NCBI RefSeq assembly: GCF_000013005.1
Contig: NC_007722.1
Span: 1,245,501 to 1,309,500 of the forward strand
Direction of reading: 5' to 3'
Origin: Erythrobacter litoralis HTCC2594
Lineage (GTDB): Bacteria > Pseudomonadota > Alphaproteobacteria > Sphingomonadales > Sphingomonadaceae
DNA length: 64,000 bases
Of the stretch, positions 52,303-63,487 are shown in pieces (positions within the stretch are counted from its first letter, which is position 1; every line of letters starts with the position of its first letter). Made by a program: the position numbers and the translations under genes. Below the pieces are notes generated by a model. That model was given only the letters and a program-made list of their open reading frames with translations, made no database searches and was not told the origin of the DNA.

Positions 52303-53454
52303 ATGAGCGAAGCACTCCCGTATCGTCCGATCCTCGAAACCCTGATCGGGTTCGACACGACCTCTCGGAACAGCAATCTCGACCTGATTGCCTGGGTCGA
52401 AAACTTTCTGGTGGATCACGGCGTTTCATCGAAGCGTGTTGCAAACGAGGATGGTTCCAAAGCCAATCTCTACGCCACTGTCGGTCCGGGCGCTCCCGGC
52501 GGGATCATCCTGTCCGGCCATACCGATGTCGTGCCGGTAGACGGCCAACCGTGGACCAGCGATCCGTGGCAAGTCGTCGAGGATGGCGACAAGCTGGTCG
52601 GGCGCGGCGTGGCCGATATGAAAGGTTTCATCGCGTTGGCGCTGGCGCATGTGCCACTGTTCAAGACCTGCACGACACCGGTCCACCTCGCTTTCAGCTA
52701 CGACGAGGAAATCGGCTGCTTGGGCGCGCCGTCGATGATCGATGCGATGCGCGCCGAGCTTCCCGAACCCAGCATGGCCATCATCGGCGAGCCGACCAGC
52801 ATGCGGCCGGTCGTGGGGCATAAAGGCATCGCCGTGTTCGATGTCGAGGTCACCGGCCACGAGGCGCATTCCTCGCTGGTCGACCACGGCGTCTCGGCCA
52901 ATATGGTGGCCGCGGACCTGATGGCCGACCTGCTCAGGCTGTCGGCAGAACTCAAGGAGCGAGCCGATCCCGAGAACGGTTTCGATCCCCCGCAGGCAAC
53001 GCTGACCATCGGCCTGATGCAGGGTGGTACCGCCGCCAATATCCTCGCGCGAAAAGCCAGTTTCACTTTCGACCTGCGCTGCCCGCCGGGCGAAGATCCT
53101 CTAGCCATCATCGCCCCTTTCAAAAAGCGTTGCGAGGCACTGGACCGCGCCCTCGCCTCCCGCTTCCCCGAATGCGGCGTTCGCTTCCATCAGCACAGCA
53201 ATGCCCCTCCCCTCGTGCCAGAAGGCAGCGACGACGCGGTTTCCTTCGTGCGCAAGCTGACGGGCGACAACGGCGCAGCAACGCAAGTCGCCTATGCCGC
53301 CGAGGCCGGGCAATTCCAGCGTGCCGGGTTCACATCCATTATCTGCGGCCCGGGTTCGATCGAGCAGGCCCACCAACCCGATGAGTGGATCGCCCTCGAA
53401 CAGCTCGGAAGGGGTGCCCGCTTCATGCAGAATCTGGCACGGGAGCTGGCATGA
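52303..53454 (+). CDS. argE: Acetylornithine deacetylase (M20 family)
   Basis: A 383-residue M20 peptidase-like enzyme. Zinc motifs are SGHTDVVPVDG near residue 69 with the following DKLVGRGVADMKGFIAL, FSYDEEIGCLGA for the catalytic Glu, and IIGEPTSMRPVVGHKG. It probably removes acetyl from N-acetylornithine in arginine synthesis; close homologues can act on other N-acyl substrates. It is preceded by an AT-rich promoter region and followed directly by mazG (ATGA overlap). Confidence 0.9.
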   Translation: MSEALPYRPILETLIGFDTTSRNSNLDLIAWVENFLVDHGVSSKRVANEDGSKANLYATVGPGAPGGIILSGHTDVVPVDGQPWTSDPWQVVEDGDKLVGRGVADMKGFIALALAHVPLFKTCTTPVHLAFSYDEEIGCLGAPSMIDAMRAELPEPSMAIIGEPTSMRPVVGHKGIAVFDVEVTGHEAHSSLVDHGVSANMVAADLMADLLRLSAELKERADPENGFDPPQATLTIGLMQGGTAANILARKASFTFDLRCPPGEDPLAIIAPFKKRCEALDRALASRFPECGVRFHQHSNAPPLVPEGSDDAVSFVRKLTGDNGAATQVAYAAEAGQFQRAGFTSIICGPGSIEQAHQPDEWIALEQLGRGARFMQNLARELA

Positions 53455-54200
53455 CGACCCAGCTCGACCGCCTGCTTTCGATCATGGCCACCCTGCGCGA
53501 TCCCGAGCGCGGCTGCGAATGGGATCTGGCGCAGGATTTCAGCACCATCGCGCCCTATACGATCGAGGAAGCCTACGAAGTGGCTGACGCGATCGAGCGC
53601 GAGGCGATGGACGAATTGCGCGATGAACTGGGCGATCTCCTGCTGCAGGTCGTCTTTCACGCGCGCATGGCGGAGGAAGCCGGGCACTTCGTTTTCGAGG
53701 ATGTCGCGCGGTCGATTGCCGACAAGATGGAAGCGCGCCACCCGCACATTTTCGGCGGCGCGGACGGGCAGATGACAGAGCGGCGCTGGGAAGAGCTCAA
53801 AGCCAAGGAACGCGACGCCAAGGGCGCGACAAGCGCAATGGACGGGGTCGCGCGTGCCCTGCCCGCCCTGCTCCGCGCCGAGAAACTGCAGAAACGCGCC
53901 GCGCGCACCGGCTTCGACTGGCCCGACACCGAAGGGCCCGCCGACAAGCTGCGTGAAGAAATGCAGGAACTGGCAGAAGCCCCCGCAGACAAGCGTGAGG
54001 AAGAGGCGGGCGACCTGCTGTTCGCGGCGGTCAACCTCGTGCGTGCTTATGGCATCGCACCCGAAGACGCATTGCGCGCCGCTAATGGCAAGTTCGAACG
54101 GCGCTTTCGCGGAATGGAGGGGAAAGCCGGCTCCACCTTCCCGCAGCTTTCGCTCGAGGAACAGGAAGCGCTCTGGCAGGCGGTCAAGGCCGATGAATAG
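53451..54200 (+). CDS. mazG: Nucleoside triphosphate pyrophosphohydrolase MazG
   Basis: A 249-residue MazG. The first MazG domain has MATLRDPERGCEWDLAQDF, TIEEAYEVADAIE and ELGDLLLQVVFHARMAEE, with the metal EExxE-type cluster. A second domain shows KLREEMQEL and EEEAGDLLFAAVNLVRAYG. It hydrolyses non-canonical NTPs to NMP and PPi. The start ATG overlaps the argE stop, and it converges on hflX. Confidence 0.95.
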   Translation: MTTQLDRLLSIMATLRDPERGCEWDLAQDFSTIAPYTIEEAYEVADAIEREAMDELRDELGDLLLQVVFHARMAEEAGHFVFEDVARSIADKMEARHPHIFGGADGQMTERRWEELKAKERDAKGATSAMDGVARALPALLRAEKLQKRAARTGFDWPDTEGPADKLREEMQELAEAPADKREEEAGDLLFAAVNLVRAYGIAPEDALRAANGKFERRFRGMEGKAGSTFPQLSLEEQEALWQAVKADE

Positions 54201-54206
54201 CGCGCG

Positions 54207-55508
54207 CTAAAGCGTCTCGTACTGGCCCAGTTCCTTGGGATTGAGCCGCACAGTCAGCTTGCGCATCGGGCCTTCGTCGCCCTCGCCCCCATCCTCGTCC
54301 GCCAGCACGTCGCCGTGCTGATGCAGCCATGCGATTTTGCGACCTTCGGAGACCGATAGCAGGAATTCGCGCGTCTGCGCCTGCGCCGTCAGCACCTGGC
54401 CGAGCCGTTCCTGCAACACATCGACATGCCAACCGGTGGCTGCTGAGACGGGAATAACGCTATCGTCGCCCTCGGCCACGCCGGACAATTCCTCCGCGCT
54501 GTCCTGATCGAGCAGGTCCCATTTGTTCCAGACCTCGAGAATCGGAATGCTGCTCTCACCGTCCTCGCCGTCGATCACGCCGAGATCCTGCAGGACCTCG
54601 AGTACCTGCGACTTCTGCGCCGCGCTCGAGGAATTGGCGATATCGCGCACATGCAGGATTAGGTCGGCAGCCGTCACCTCTTCCAGCGTCGCGCGGAAGG
54701 CGGCGACCAGCTGCGTCGGCAGGTCGGAGATGAAGCCGACCGTATCGGACAGGATCGCTTTCTCGACGCCCGGCAACGCAATCGCGCGCATGGTCGGGTC
54801 GAGCGTTGCGAACAGCAGGTCTTCCGCCATCACTTCCGCGCCGGTCAGGCGGTTGAACAGCGTCGACTTGCCGGCATTGGTGTAACCGACCAGCGCGATG
54901 ACGGGCCACGGAGCCCTCCCCCGCCGCTCGCGATGCAGGCCGCGGGTCTTGCGCACCTGCTCCAGCTCCTTGCGCAAGCGGCCCATGCGCTGGCGGATCA
55001 TCCGGCGGTCGGCCTCGATCTGGGTCTCCCCCGGCCCGCCGAGGAAGCCGAAGCCGCCGCGCTGGCGTTCCAGGTGGGTCCAGCTGCGCACCAGGCGGCT
55101 CTGTTGGTAGTCGAGATGCGCCAGCTCGACCTGAAGGCGGCCTTCCGCCGTCGCCGCGCGTTCGCCGAAAATCTCCAAAATCAGCCCGGTGCGGTCGATG
55201 ACCTTGCGTTTGAATTTCTCTTCGAGGTTGCGCTGCTGGATCGGGCTGAGCGCGCCATCGATGACGACGAGCTCGATCTCGTGCAATTCGCAATCGGTTG
55301 AAACGCGCTCGACCTGGCCGGAGCCCAGCAGCGTATTGGGCTGCACCTGCCGGATCGGCAGGATGTAGCTCTCGATAACCTCGATACCGATCGCCAGCGT
55401 CAGCCCGGTGATCTCCTCCAGGCGCGCGTCCGGATCGAGATCGTAGCTCTCGCGCCTGATGTCCGGGCACACGACGAGCGCCCGCGCCCCGCGCGAGACT
55501 TCGCCCAT
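54207..55508 (-). CDS. hflX: Ribosome-associated GTPase HflX
   Basis: A 433-residue GTPase. The N-terminal HflX domain shows LTLAIGIEVIESYILPIRQ. A coiled linker carries GFGFLGGPGETQIEADRR. The G domain has G1 LVGYTNAGKSTLFN, G3 DTVGFISDLP and G4 NKWD. HflX dissociates stalled or stressed 70S ribosomes. It lies just after hfq, the common hfq-hflX arrangement, and is the last gene of the minus-strand cluster. Confidence 0.96.
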   Translation of the reverse strand: MGEVSRGARALVVCPDIRRESYDLDPDARLEEITGLTLAIGIEVIESYILPIRQVQPNTLLGSGQVERVSTDCELHEIELVVIDGALSPIQQRNLEEKFKRKVIDRTGLILEIFGERAATAEGRLQVELAHLDYQQSRLVRSWTHLERQRGGFGFLGGPGETQIEADRRMIRQRMGRLRKELEQVRKTRGLHRERRGRAPWPVIALVGYTNAGKSTLFNRLTGAEVMAEDLLFATLDPTMRAIALPGVEKAILSDTVGFISDLPTQLVAAFRATLEEVTAADLILHVRDIANSSSAAQKSQVLEVLQDLGVIDGEDGESSIPILEVWNKWDLLDQDSAEELSGVAEGDDSVIPVSAATGWHVDVLQERLGQVLTAQAQTREFLLSVSEGRKIAWLHQHGDVLADEDGGEGDEGPMRKLTVRLNPKELGQYETL

Positions 55509-55525
55509 CAGATCATCATCGAAGC

Positions 55526-56053
55526 TCAGTCTTCTTCGTCCTCTTCCCAGTCGGTCAGGTCGACCGCACTGGCAGGCTGCACCGTCGAAACGGCGTGTTT
55601 GTAAGCGAGCTGGACATAGCCGTCACGCTCCAGCAGCACGCAGAAGAGATCATACGCACCGATCCGGCCCTGCAGCATGACGCCGTTGATGAGGAACATC
55701 GTCACCTGCACCCCGGCATCGCGCACGCGGCTGAGGAAAACATCCTGCAGCAACCGCTGCTTCTTGTTGCCGTCCTGACTGGCGAACTGGCTGGCGTCGA
55801 TCGGCTGACCCGGCATGATCGTGCTGATTGCATGCTTGTAGACCAGCTGCGACTGGCCATCGCGGCGCAGCAGCATGGAGAAATTGTCGAACCATGTCAC
55901 GATGCCTTGCAGCTTGACGCCCTTGACTAGAAACACGGTCACAGGGGTCTTGTTGCGCCGCAACATGTTGAGAAAAGCGTCCTGCAGGTTCGGCTGCTTG
56001 CCGCCCTTGCTATCGTCTTTCGGACGCGTGGAGAGGGTGTTTCCAGCGGACAT
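55526..56053 (-). CDS. hfq: Hfq with two tandem Sm domains in one chain
   Basis: A 175-residue protein carrying two Hfq folds. Domain 1 (about residues 20-87) has [36 protein letters not shown] and [10 protein letters not shown], all near canonical. Domain 2 (about 98-160) has [36 protein letters not shown] and YKHAVSTV, but the Lys before LQG is Met and the arginines are rearranged. A single Hfq is about 80 residues and forms a hexamer; this form probably makes a trimer of two-domain chains. The start ATG at 56053 follows GGAG. It uses its own promoter (56138-56166). Confidence 0.93.
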   Translation of the reverse strand: MSAGNTLSTRPKDDSKGGKQPNLQDAFLNMLRRNKTPVTVFLVKGVKLQGIVTWFDNFSMLLRRDGQSQLVYKHAISTIMPGQPIDASQFASQDGNKKQRLLQDVFLSRVRDAGVQVTMFLINGVMLQGRIGAYDLFCVLLERDGYVQLAYKHAVSTVQPASAVDLTDWEEDEED

Positions 56054-56073
56054 TATTGTCTCCGTTTTTGTTG

Positions 56074-56091
56074 GCGGGCCCACCAGCCCGC
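56074..56091 (-). promoter_or_regulatory. Hairpin in the hfq leader
   Basis: GCGGGC and GCCCGC pair over a six-base loop, 21 bases before the hfq ATG and just before the GGAG RBS on the transcript. It could be a target of Hfq autoregulation or an attenuator for read-through from ntrX. Confidence 0.4.
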
Positions 56092-56137
56092 AATCAGGAT
56101 CGACCGCCCGGAGACGCCCGTCCGAAATCTGGCTTTA

Positions 56138-56166
56138 ATTATGTGCGCAAGATCGCATCAATTCAA
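56138..56166 (-). promoter_or_regulatory. Sigma-70-type promoter for hfq
   Basis: Reading the minus strand, TTGAAT (56166-56161) and CATAAT (56143-56138) are separated by 17 bases. It lies about 85 bp before the hfq ATG, giving hfq a promoter independent of ntrYX. Confidence 0.55.
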
Positions 56167-56211
56167 TGCGATATTTTGCAATCATTTGTGAGCCGTTGGT
56201 GACGGTGCGTT

Positions 56212-57588
<1,377 letters not shown>

Positions 57589-57628
57589 TACAGCGTCTCC
57601 TCATTTTCAAGCTCGGGATATGTGCGCA

Positions 57629-59848
57629 TCATTCGGCGGCCTCGCTTTCCGGCACGGAGGGACGGCGCGCGAAGCGCAGCGTGACGCAGGTCCCGCCGTT
57701 TTCGGCGGCCGCGAAACTCATGTCGCCCCCATGCTCCTCGACGATCTTGTTGACGATCGCCAGGCCGAGCCCTGTGCCCTGCTCGCGCGTGGTCATATAG
57801 GGTTCGACGATCCGCTCGCGGTCCTGCGGCAGGCCGACCCCGTTGTCCTCGACAGCGATTTCGATACCTTCATCGTCTGCCGAGATCGTGACGGCGATGC
57901 GGCCGCGAAAGTCAACATCGGCCATCTTCGCCCGCGCATCTACCGCTTCGGCGGCATTCTTGAGCACATTGGTCAGCGCCTGTCCGAACTGGTGGCGATC
58001 GCACTCGATTACGAGCGGCCCTTCGACCTGCTGGTTGAGCGCGAAGTCGATCGAGGGATGGCCGACTTCCTGCAAAAACAGGGATTGCCGCAACAGGTCG
58101 AGCGCATCTTCGGGCCGGAACACCGGTTTCGGCAACCGCGCGAAGGACGAAAATTCGTCGACCATGGTCCGCAGGGCCCCGACCTGCCGGACAATGGTGG
58201 ATGTGAGTTCGTCGAACAATTCGCCATCGGCCTCGATCTGCTTGCGATAGCGACGCTTCAAGCGCTCCGTGGCAAGCTGGATCGGCGTGAGCGGGTTCTT
58301 GATTTCGTGCGCAATGCGGCGCGCCACGTCGGACCATGCCGCCTGACGCTGATCGAGCAACTGGCGGGTGATGTCCTCGAACGTGATCACGTGGCCGCCG
58401 GATGCGGGCGCGAGCTTGACGGCCAGCGTCAAAAGCTCGGCACCGTTCGACACGTTAATGATGCCCTTTTCGACACCGGCCTGCGCCAGCTTGGCCATCT
58501 CAGGCGCAAATTCCTCCAGCGCCTCGCCGCGGACGGCGGTGTCCGGGTCCTCCAGCAAAAGGCTCTGCGCCGACGAGTTCATCAGCAGGACCTTGCCACT
58601 GGCGTCGGTCGAGATGACGCCCGCCGTCACGGATTCGAGCACCGTTTCGATGAAGGCGCGCCGGTCGCCGAGCTGCTGGTTCGCAGACACGAGTGCATCG
58701 GTCTGCTTTTCGAGCTGAGCCGTCATTCGGTTGAAGGCCCGATTGAGCAGGCCGATTTCGTCCGCCCCGGTACGCCCTTCGACACGCAGCGCGAAATTCC
58801 CCGCGCCGACCTTGCGTGCAGCGGCAACAAGGTCCGTCAACGGCTCGACCTGACGGTCCGCGAAGCGCAGCGCAAACCACACTGCCAGCCCGACCAGCGA
58901 CAGCGAAACGAAGAACAGCGCCAGGTTGAACCGCAATTGCAACGCGCGCGCCCGCGTCGTCAGTTGCTGATACGATGCGACCACGTCGCTCGCCTGCTCC
59001 CACTGGCTGAACGCCGCCGATTCCGACGTCCGCGCGTTGTAGAGATAGACACCCGCCTGCCGGTCGATCGGGAATACCGCTTCTATCCGCTGGCCATTGG
59101 CGAACACCGCCTGCGTTTCACCGCGGCGATAGATCTCCAGCGCATCTGCCGTCGCTTCGGCAGGATCGTTGCCTTCGACCAGGCCGTACGCAAACGCGGT
59201 GTTGATGCGTCCGTCGGAAAATACCTGCATGATCGCGGACTCGTTCAGCTCGCGCGCCTGCATATGGTAGGTGTAATCCTCCAGAAACTCCTCGCTCGTC
59301 AGGTCTTCTGCATCGCGCCCTTCGAGCAGGAACAGCATGTCGCTCGCCATCGCCTGCGTTTGCTGCGCGACGTCGAGCTGGTTCTGCTCGAAATAGCCTT
59401 CGGCGAGACTGTTGACGTTATCCATCATCCCGCGCGACTGGCCGGAGAACCAGAAATCCACGCCCGACTGGAACAGGAAGGCCGCGAAGCCTGCCACCAT
59501 AAGCGTCGGCACGGCGGCGATGATCGAGAACAGCGCCACCAGTCGCACGTGCAACCGTGCGGTACTGCCCGCCGCGCGGCGCAATGCTAGCCGCCTGCCC
59601 AGAAGGACCAGCAATGCGATCGATGGCACCAGCGTACCCACCAGCAGGCTCGTGACCTGCTGGGTCGGCAGCAACTGCCCGTCGGGCGGAGCACCGGTGA
59701 ACGTGGCATAGGTCAGCGCGATCATGCCGATCACGCCCAGCAGGCAGGCTAGTTCGAGATAGCGGAACAGGTTGGCGCGGCGCGACGCGACGACGAATTG
59801 TCGCCACCAGCGCGGGCTGCGCTGAACTGTCTGGTCCCCGTCCTGCAT
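57629..59848 (-). CDS. ntrY: NtrY-type membrane sensor histidine kinase
   Basis: A 739-residue kinase. Three or four N-terminal transmembrane segments, a large periplasmic sensor loop, and another membrane span precede a HAMP region (FADRQVEPLTDLVAAARKVGAGNFALRV). A PAS domain follows. The H-box is [20 protein letters not shown], and the catalytic domain has N and G boxes near VEDNGVGLPQD and TGLGLAIVNKIV. Its partner is the downstream ntrX (40 bp gap). Confidence 0.95.
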   Translation of the reverse strand: MQDGDQTVQRSPRWWRQFVVASRRANLFRYLELACLLGVIGMIALTYATFTGAPPDGQLLPTQQVTSLLVGTLVPSIALLVLLGRRLALRRAAGSTARLHVRLVALFSIIAAVPTLMVAGFAAFLFQSGVDFWFSGQSRGMMDNVNSLAEGYFEQNQLDVAQQTQAMASDMLFLLEGRDAEDLTSEEFLEDYTYHMQARELNESAIMQVFSDGRINTAFAYGLVEGNDPAEATADALEIYRRGETQAVFANGQRIEAVFPIDRQAGVYLYNARTSESAAFSQWEQASDVVASYQQLTTRARALQLRFNLALFFVSLSLVGLAVWFALRFADRQVEPLTDLVAAARKVGAGNFALRVEGRTGADEIGLLNRAFNRMTAQLEKQTDALVSANQQLGDRRAFIETVLESVTAGVISTDASGKVLLMNSSAQSLLLEDPDTAVRGEALEEFAPEMAKLAQAGVEKGIINVSNGAELLTLAVKLAPASGGHVITFEDITRQLLDQRQAAWSDVARRIAHEIKNPLTPIQLATERLKRRYRKQIEADGELFDELTSTIVRQVGALRTMVDEFSSFARLPKPVFRPEDALDLLRQSLFLQEVGHPSIDFALNQQVEGPLVIECDRHQFGQALTNVLKNAAEAVDARAKMADVDFRGRIAVTISADDEGIEIAVEDNGVGLPQDRERIVEPYMTTREQGTGLGLAIVNKIVEEHGGDMSFAAAENGGTCVTLRFARRPSVPESEAAE

Positions 59849-59910
59849 CGTTGCGCAGTTACAACGACGGTGTTGCCCATATGCAAGCGAAATTTGTTGC
59901 TTTTCTGCAA

Positions 59911-61323
59911 CTAGCCCCGTGGAGAGAACGTCTCGGCGACGATACCGAGTTCGCCCAGTCTCTTGCGCAGCGTGTTGCGGTTGATCCCGAGCAATTCCGC
60001 TGCCCGCAGCTGGTTTCCGGCGGTGGCGCGCAGCGCATGCTCGAACAGCGGTTTCTCGAACGCCGCCGACGCCGCGCGATAGAGTGCCCCGGGCGCGGGC
60101 CGGTTTTCTTCGATCCAGTCGAGCATGGCGCGATCGACCGACGAAGGCCCCTCCATGGTCGAGGGCCCGCCTTCGTGATCGAGCACCTCTTCCGCCAGTT
60201 CCGCATCGATCACGTCGTTGCGGGCCAGCAGGGCAAGCCGATAGACGAGGTTGCGCAATTCCCTGACATTGCCCCGCCAGGGCTGACGCTCCAGCACTGC
60301 AATGGCAGCTTCGTCGATCGTGCGTAGCGGAAGGCCTTCGTCGGCTGCAAGCGCGAGGAAATGCCGCGTCAGAGCCCCGATATCGTCACGCCGCGCGCGC
60401 AGCGGCGGCAGTTCGATCGGCACTACGTTGAGACGGTAGTACAGATCCTCGCGGAATTGCCCGCTGGCAATCATGGGTGCGAGGTCGCGATTGGTTGCAG
60501 CCACGATGCGCACATTGACCGCAACATCCTGCCGCCCGCCAACTCGGCGGATGCGGCCCGATTGGAGCGCACGCAGCAACCGCGTCTGCGCTTCGATGGG
60601 CATGTCGCCGATTTCGTCGAGAAACAGCGTCCCGCCGTTGGCCTGTTCGAACTTGCCGATGGCCTGATTGACCGCGCCGGTGAATGCGCCCTTCTCGTGC
60701 CCGAACAATTCGCTCTCGATCAGTTCGCGAGGGATCGCGGCGGCGTTGACAGCCACGAACGGTCCGGTCTTGCGTGCGCCAAGCTGGTGGATAGCCTCGG
60801 CCACCAATTCCTTGCCGGTCCCGGATTCCCCCAGCACCAAGACTGTGAGATCGTTGCGCAGGACGCGGGTTATCATCCGGAAAACGCCCTGCATCGCCTT
60901 GCTCCGACCGACCAGCGGCAGCGCGCTGGCATCGTCGATTTCGAGCGGTCGTTCCTGCTTGCCCGCCCCGGCCGCCTGGCGGACCGCGCGGATCAGTTCT
61001 TCGAGGTCGAAAGGCTTGGGAAAATATTCAAAGGCATCGTTTTCGCTCGCCCGCACAGCCGTATCGAGCGTGTTCTGCGCCGACAGGATGATGATCGGCA
61101 TGGCGGAATGCGCCGCCCGCACCCGGTCGAGCGAAGCAATGCCGTCGCCATCCTCCAGGATCACGTCGGTGAGCATCGCCGCGTAGTTTCGCGCGGCGAG
61201 CAAGTCGTCGCGCCGGGCGATCGAGGCGCACTGGTCGACGGCATAGCCCTCGCCCTCGAGCGCACTGACGATGACGGTGGCGATGCTTTCGTCGTCTTCG
61301 ACCACGAGAATGGGATCGCTCAT
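59911..61323 (-). CDS. ntrC: NtrC nitrogen regulatory response regulator
   Basis: A 470-residue sigma-54 activator: receiver domain (DPILVVEDDESIATVIVSAL), AAA+ domain with Walker A VLGESGTGKELVAEAI, an intact GAFTGA loop in GHEKGAFTGAVNQA, Walker B TLFLDEIGDMP, and a Fis-type HTH in GNQLRAAELLGINRNTLRKRL. It activates nitrogen-assimilation promoters after phosphorylation by NtrB. Its start overlaps the stop of ntrB by four bases. Confidence 0.96.
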   Translation of the reverse strand: MSDPILVVEDDESIATVIVSALEGEGYAVDQCASIARRDDLLAARNYAAMLTDVILEDGDGIASLDRVRAAHSAMPIIILSAQNTLDTAVRASENDAFEYFPKPFDLEELIRAVRQAAGAGKQERPLEIDDASALPLVGRSKAMQGVFRMITRVLRNDLTVLVLGESGTGKELVAEAIHQLGARKTGPFVAVNAAAIPRELIESELFGHEKGAFTGAVNQAIGKFEQANGGTLFLDEIGDMPIEAQTRLLRALQSGRIRRVGGRQDVAVNVRIVAATNRDLAPMIASGQFREDLYYRLNVVPIELPPLRARRDDIGALTRHFLALAADEGLPLRTIDEAAIAVLERQPWRGNVRELRNLVYRLALLARNDVIDAELAEEVLDHEGGPSTMEGPSSVDRAMLDWIEENRPAPGALYRAASAAFEKPLFEHALRATAGNQLRAAELLGINRNTLRKRLGELGIVAETFSPRG

Positions 61324-62393
61324 GTCGGCTCCTTCGGTGCCATGGCGAGGTTGATGCGGAAATTGGTCAGTTCGGCGACGCGGTCGCGCTCGTAAGCGAT
61401 ACGACCATCCATGTCGGCCACCAGCTTGCGGACGAGGGCAAGCCCCAGGCCCTGCCCGCCCTTCTTCGAGGTCACGAAGGGTTCGAACACGCGATCGCCC
61501 AGGTGCGGATCGATCCCCGGCCCGTTGTCGATCACCGTCAGCTCGATCGGCAAGCGCACCGAGCGTCCGGGTCTCAGCATGTTCATCACCAGCCCACTGA
61601 CGAACCGGGTGCGGACTGTCACCGTCCCCCCTTCATCCCCGTCTGCGCAGGCATCGCGGGCATTGCTGAGCAGATTGATCAGTACCTGCTGGAGCGTATC
61701 CGGGCTGGCCCATACCTTGGGCAGCGAGGGATCGAACTCTTCCTCGAACTGCACGCCGCGATCGTCGGCAGAACGGACGACTGTGAGCGCCGCGCGGACT
61801 ATCTCGTGCAGATTGACTTCCTCCATCGGATCCGAACTGCGGCTGCCGAGCGCCTGCATCCGGTCGACGAGCCGCGCGATGCGATCGACTTCCTTGGCGA
61901 TCAGGAGCGCAAAGGGCCGCTCGCTTTCCGGCAGTTTGCGCACAAGCAGCTGCCCGGCCCCGCGAATGGCGGACAGCGGGTTCTTGATCTCGTGCGCCAG
62001 CACCGAGGGGGCGGCGAAAGCGGTCTCGTCATAGCCGCGATCCATATCGGCCTGGCCGATCTCGGATAGCGTGACGATCCTCCAGCCCGGATGGGTCGAG
62101 AGCGGCGACATGGTGAGATTGACCTGCCGCGCCCCGCCGGGCGTACCGATCGGGAGGCCGCGCGCGGTGAGCATGGAATCGCCCGTCGCCATCCGCTCCG
62201 AAACGCGCTCGTCGGTAATTTCGATGGCATCGAACAGGTTTGCGCCGAGCAGCTTGCGCGCGCTGCGCCCGAGCAGGTCCTCTGCGGCAGGGTTCACTTC
62301 GGCGATGACGGCGTCCGGGTCGATCAGCAACACGGCAAAGACCATCCCGGCGATTTGCGCGCGCGGATCGGGCCGCGCGGGCGCGTCGCTCAC
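61320..62393 (-). CDS. ntrB: NtrB nitrogen sensor kinase/phosphatase
   Basis: A 357-residue soluble kinase: an N-terminal PAS domain ([21 protein letters not shown]), H-box [21 protein letters not shown]-box [15 protein letters not shown] and the ATP-binding [20 protein letters not shown] and [13 protein letters not shown]. It controls NtrC phosphorylation, normally through GlnB. Start and stop overlap dusB and ntrC by four bases each, showing one translational unit. Confidence 0.95.
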   Translation of the reverse strand: MSDAPARPDPRAQIAGMVFAVLLIDPDAVIAEVNPAAEDLLGRSARKLLGANLFDAIEITDERVSERMATGDSMLTARGLPIGTPGGARQVNLTMSPLSTHPGWRIVTLSEIGQADMDRGYDETAFAAPSVLAHEIKNPLSAIRGAGQLLVRKLPESERPFALLIAKEVDRIARLVDRMQALGSRSSDPMEEVNLHEIVRAALTVVRSADDRGVQFEEEFDPSLPKVWASPDTLQQVLINLLSNARDACADGDEGGTVTVRTRFVSGLVMNMLRPGRSVRLPIELTVIDNGPGIDPHLGDRVFEPFVTSKKGGQGLGLALVRKLVADMDGRIAYERDRVAELTNFRINLAMAPKEPT

Positions 62394-63406
62394 GCCGCCC
62401 GCCGCTGCAGGAAGGGCGTGTAGAACCGCTCGATCTCGCCCAGAACCTGGTCGGGATCGTCGATGAAATTGACGAAATTGCGGAATTCGGCCGAGCCGTG
62501 CATGCCCTTGGTGTACCAGCCCAGATGCTTGCGGGCGATCTTGGTGCCGACTTCACGGCCATAGTGATCGAGCATGCGCCCGTAATGTTCGACCAGCGTT
62601 TCGTATTGCAAGTCGAAATCCGGACTTTCGAGCCTGTCGCCGGTCTTCCACCAATGCATGACCTGCGCGAGCAGCCACGGCTTGCCATAGGCTCCGCGCC
62701 CGATCATCAACCCGTCGGCGCCAGACTGTTCCAGCGCGTTGGCCGCGTCCTCGATCCCGCAGATATCGCCGTTCACGATGACGGGGATCGAGACCGCGTC
62801 CTTGACCTTGCGAATGAAGGACCAGTCGGCGCTTCCCTTGTACATCTGGTTGCGGGTGCGACCGTGAACGGTGATCATCTGGACGCCCAGATCCTCAGCG
62901 ATGCGCGCGAGCTCGGGCGCATTGAGGCTGGCGTGATCCCAGCCCATCCGCATCTTGACCGTGACCGGAACGTCGACAGCATTGACGGTCGCTTCCATCA
63001 GCCTTGTCGCAAGCGGGACTTCGCGCATCAAGGCGCTGCCCGCGAGCTGGCCGACCACCTTGCGCACCGGACAGCCGAAATTGATGTCGATGATCGCTGC
63101 GCCGTTGTCTTCCTGCAGCTTGGCGGCCTCTCCCATCGAGACCGGGTCGCAGCCGACGAGCTGCATCGAGACAGGGTCTTCGGTCTTGTCCCACGCGGCC
63201 TTCTGCACCGACTGGCGCGTCTCGCGAATGGCCGCTTCGCTGGCGATCATCTCGGTGACGTTGAGGCCCGAGCCAAAGCGACGAACGAGCGTGCGGAACG
63301 GCAGGTCGGTCACGCCCGTCATCGGCGCAAGCACGACCGGCGTGTCGATCGTGACCGGGCCGACCTGGATCGGCTTCAGGGCCGGAGGGGAAGGAAGTTC
63401 GCTCAT
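62390..63406 (-). CDS. dusB: tRNA-dihydrouridine synthase (DusB, NifR3-type)
   Basis: A 338-residue FMN-dependent Dus enzyme. It has [42 protein letters not shown] with the catalytic Cys, [12 protein letters not shown], and [17 protein letters not shown]. The frame runs further upstream, but the ATG at 63406 ([12 protein letters not shown]) fits the family. The nifR3/dus-ntrBC arrangement is classic for Alphaproteobacteria. It heads the minus-strand regulatory cluster. Confidence 0.96.
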   Translation of the reverse strand: MSELPSPPALKPIQVGPVTIDTPVVLAPMTGVTDLPFRTLVRRFGSGLNVTEMIASEAAIRETRQSVQKAAWDKTEDPVSMQLVGCDPVSMGEAAKLQEDNGAAIIDINFGCPVRKVVGQLAGSALMREVPLATRLMEATVNAVDVPVTVKMRMGWDHASLNAPELARIAEDLGVQMITVHGRTRNQMYKGSADWSFIRKVKDAVSIPVIVNGDICGIEDAANALEQSGADGLMIGRGAYGKPWLLAQVMHWWKTGDRLESPDFDLQYETLVEHYGRMLDHYGREVGTKIARKHLGWYTKGMHGSAEFRNFVNFIDDPDQVLGEIERFYTPFLQRRAA

Positions 63407-63487
63407 GCTGCGCTGCGATATGCCTAAAATTTGGGCAGCATCTAGTGGATTGCGAGCGCAGGCGCAAGGCGGTAGCGCGCATGGCAC

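Noticed and set aside
57620..59590. A 656-codon plus-strand frame opposite ntrY.
   Set aside because: Shadow of ntrY; its translation is compositionally biased (Arg, His, Leu) and shows no family marks.
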